Source: Candidatus Contubernalis alkalaceticus (GTDB taxonomy: Bacteria > Bacillota > Dethiobacteria > SKNC01). Taken from it: a stretch of 64,000 nt of DNA. Numbering within the stretch: position 1 is the first letter of the stretch; the number at the start of each line of letters is the position of its first letter. Of the stretch, positions 63,497 through 64,000 are shown one piece after another. Made by a program: the position numbers and the translations under genes. The notes below the pieces were generated by a model. It ran no database searches. It worked only from the letters and a program-made list of their open reading frames with translations, and had not been told where the DNA came from. The stretch lies in contig NZ_CP054699.1 in the NCBI RefSeq assembly GCF_022558445.1, positions 3,178,001 through 3,242,000 of the forward strand, written 5' to 3'.

Positions 63497-64000
63497 ATGC
63501 CTGATAATAATAAAGTTAGTAATAATTCTAGAATTAAAAAACTACCTCGGCCCCCCGGTTACTGGATTGGAGCACTTTTAATTATAGTCGGTGTTTCCCT
63601 GGTGCTCTTTCCATTTTTAAAAAATTCTTATGAACAATATATTTTGACATCTAAGGCCAGGGATACTATAGAACAGATTAAGAAAGAAAGCCCTTTGATT
63701 CTTCCGGAAGAAAATTCCCGGGATAACTTTCCCGAACAGTTATTGCCTAAAGAAGCGGTGTTAGAGATTCCTACACTGAACCTTATAGTTAATATTAACT
63801 ATGGCATTGAGACAGAAGATTTTGAACATATACCCAGTTTCTACCCTCAAAGTGGGTACCCTATGACGGGAAACGTTTCCATCGCCGGTCACCGTAATGC
63901 AAAAAACTTTCGTTATGTTGATGAGCTGGTTAAAAATGATGAAATCAGATTGTACTATGATAATAAGCTTTTTCTGTATTATGTAGATGAGGTCTTTTTA
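63497..64000 (+). CDS. Class D-like sortase (3' end cut by window edge)
   Basis: 168 residues visible without a stop. A cytoplasmic start rich in N, K and R, one membrane span (about 22-45, YWIGALLIIVGVSLVLFPFL), a linker, and the start of the sortase barrel: VLEIPTLNLIVNINYG and the catalytic histidine in SIAGHRNAKNF. The cysteine and arginine lie beyond the window. AAAGGATGAG precedes ATG 63497. The divergent placement from flp hints that an LPXTG-type anchored protein works with the pilus, but none is in view. Confidence 0.9.
   Translation, partial: MPDNNKVSNNSRIKKLPRPPGYWIGALLIIVGVSLVLFPFLKNSYEQYILTSKARDTIEQIKKESPLILPEENSRDNFPEQLLPKEAVLEIPTLNLIVNINYGIETEDFEHIPSFYPQSGYPMTGNVSIAGHRNAKNFRYVDELVKNDEIRLYYDNKLFLYYVDEVFL

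Overview
The window looks like chromosome of a spore-forming, anaerobic, low-to-middle GC Firmicute of the Clostridia/Peptococcia type. The signs are strong GGAGG-type ribosome binding sites, many TTG starts, ferredoxin-dependent arylpyruvate oxidation, a 2-hydroxyacyl-CoA dehydratase activase, DUF3786/DUF4912/DUF4349/DUF2207 families, a dipicolinate-synthase-like flavoprotein, and a Gram-positive Tad (Flp) pilus locus next to a sortase. I cannot name the species. No rRNA, tRNA, CRISPR array or intact transposon was seen. Most genes lie on the minus strand.

Layout. 1-6 kb: information-processing block lysS-greA-dusB, interrupted by a three-gene insert: an acyl-ACP-reductase-like dehydrogenase, a protein of the family usually called 'quinate 5-dehydrogenase', and an HTH regulator. 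6-8.4 kb: an XRE regulator divergent from a tandem pair of small two-TM proteins, then a solo dehydratase activase. 8.6-13 kb: a REP-like inverted repeat, then iorB-iorA-paaK-ACT, which oxidises and activates aromatic keto acids and acids. 13-15.3 kb: a PAS-GAF-GGDEF-HD-GYP protein; a second dual c-di-GMP protein lies at 29.8 kb. 15.4-28.6 kb: an alpha-glucan (glycogen) island with debranching enzyme, ROK glucokinase, GH15 glucoamylase, sugar nucleotidyltransferase fused to a degenerate phosphomutase, a GH57 branching enzyme fused to a GT-B glycosyltransferase, DUF4912 and an intact phosphohexomutase. Inside it is an orphan IS605/omega-RNA-like structured element.

29-36 kb: hydrolase, TtcA-like enzyme, DpaB-like flavoprotein beside dapB, gap, DUF3786 and a small Cys-rich protein. 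36-38.8 kb and 48.4-50.3 kb: two ECF sigma/membrane anti-sigma modules, each with the same 8-nt sigma/anti-sigma overlap. 38.9-48.2 kb: GH18 lysin-like protein, DUF151 nuclease-like protein, HEAT-like protein, HAD phosphatase, methyltransferase, P-loop kinase, a convergent polyprenyl synthase/DUF2600 pair that suggests C35 sesquarterpene synthesis, and a rhomboid protease.

50.5-63.1 kb: a Tad pilus locus reading leftward: flp (57 aa, very short), tadV, tadE, tadG, cpaB, tadZ/cpaE, tadA, tadB, tadC, then a membrane-anchored vWA protein whose reading frame abuts tadC, and a DUF2207 protein. A perfect 16-bp stem separates the pilin from the machinery genes. A class-D-like sortase diverges from flp and runs off the right edge.
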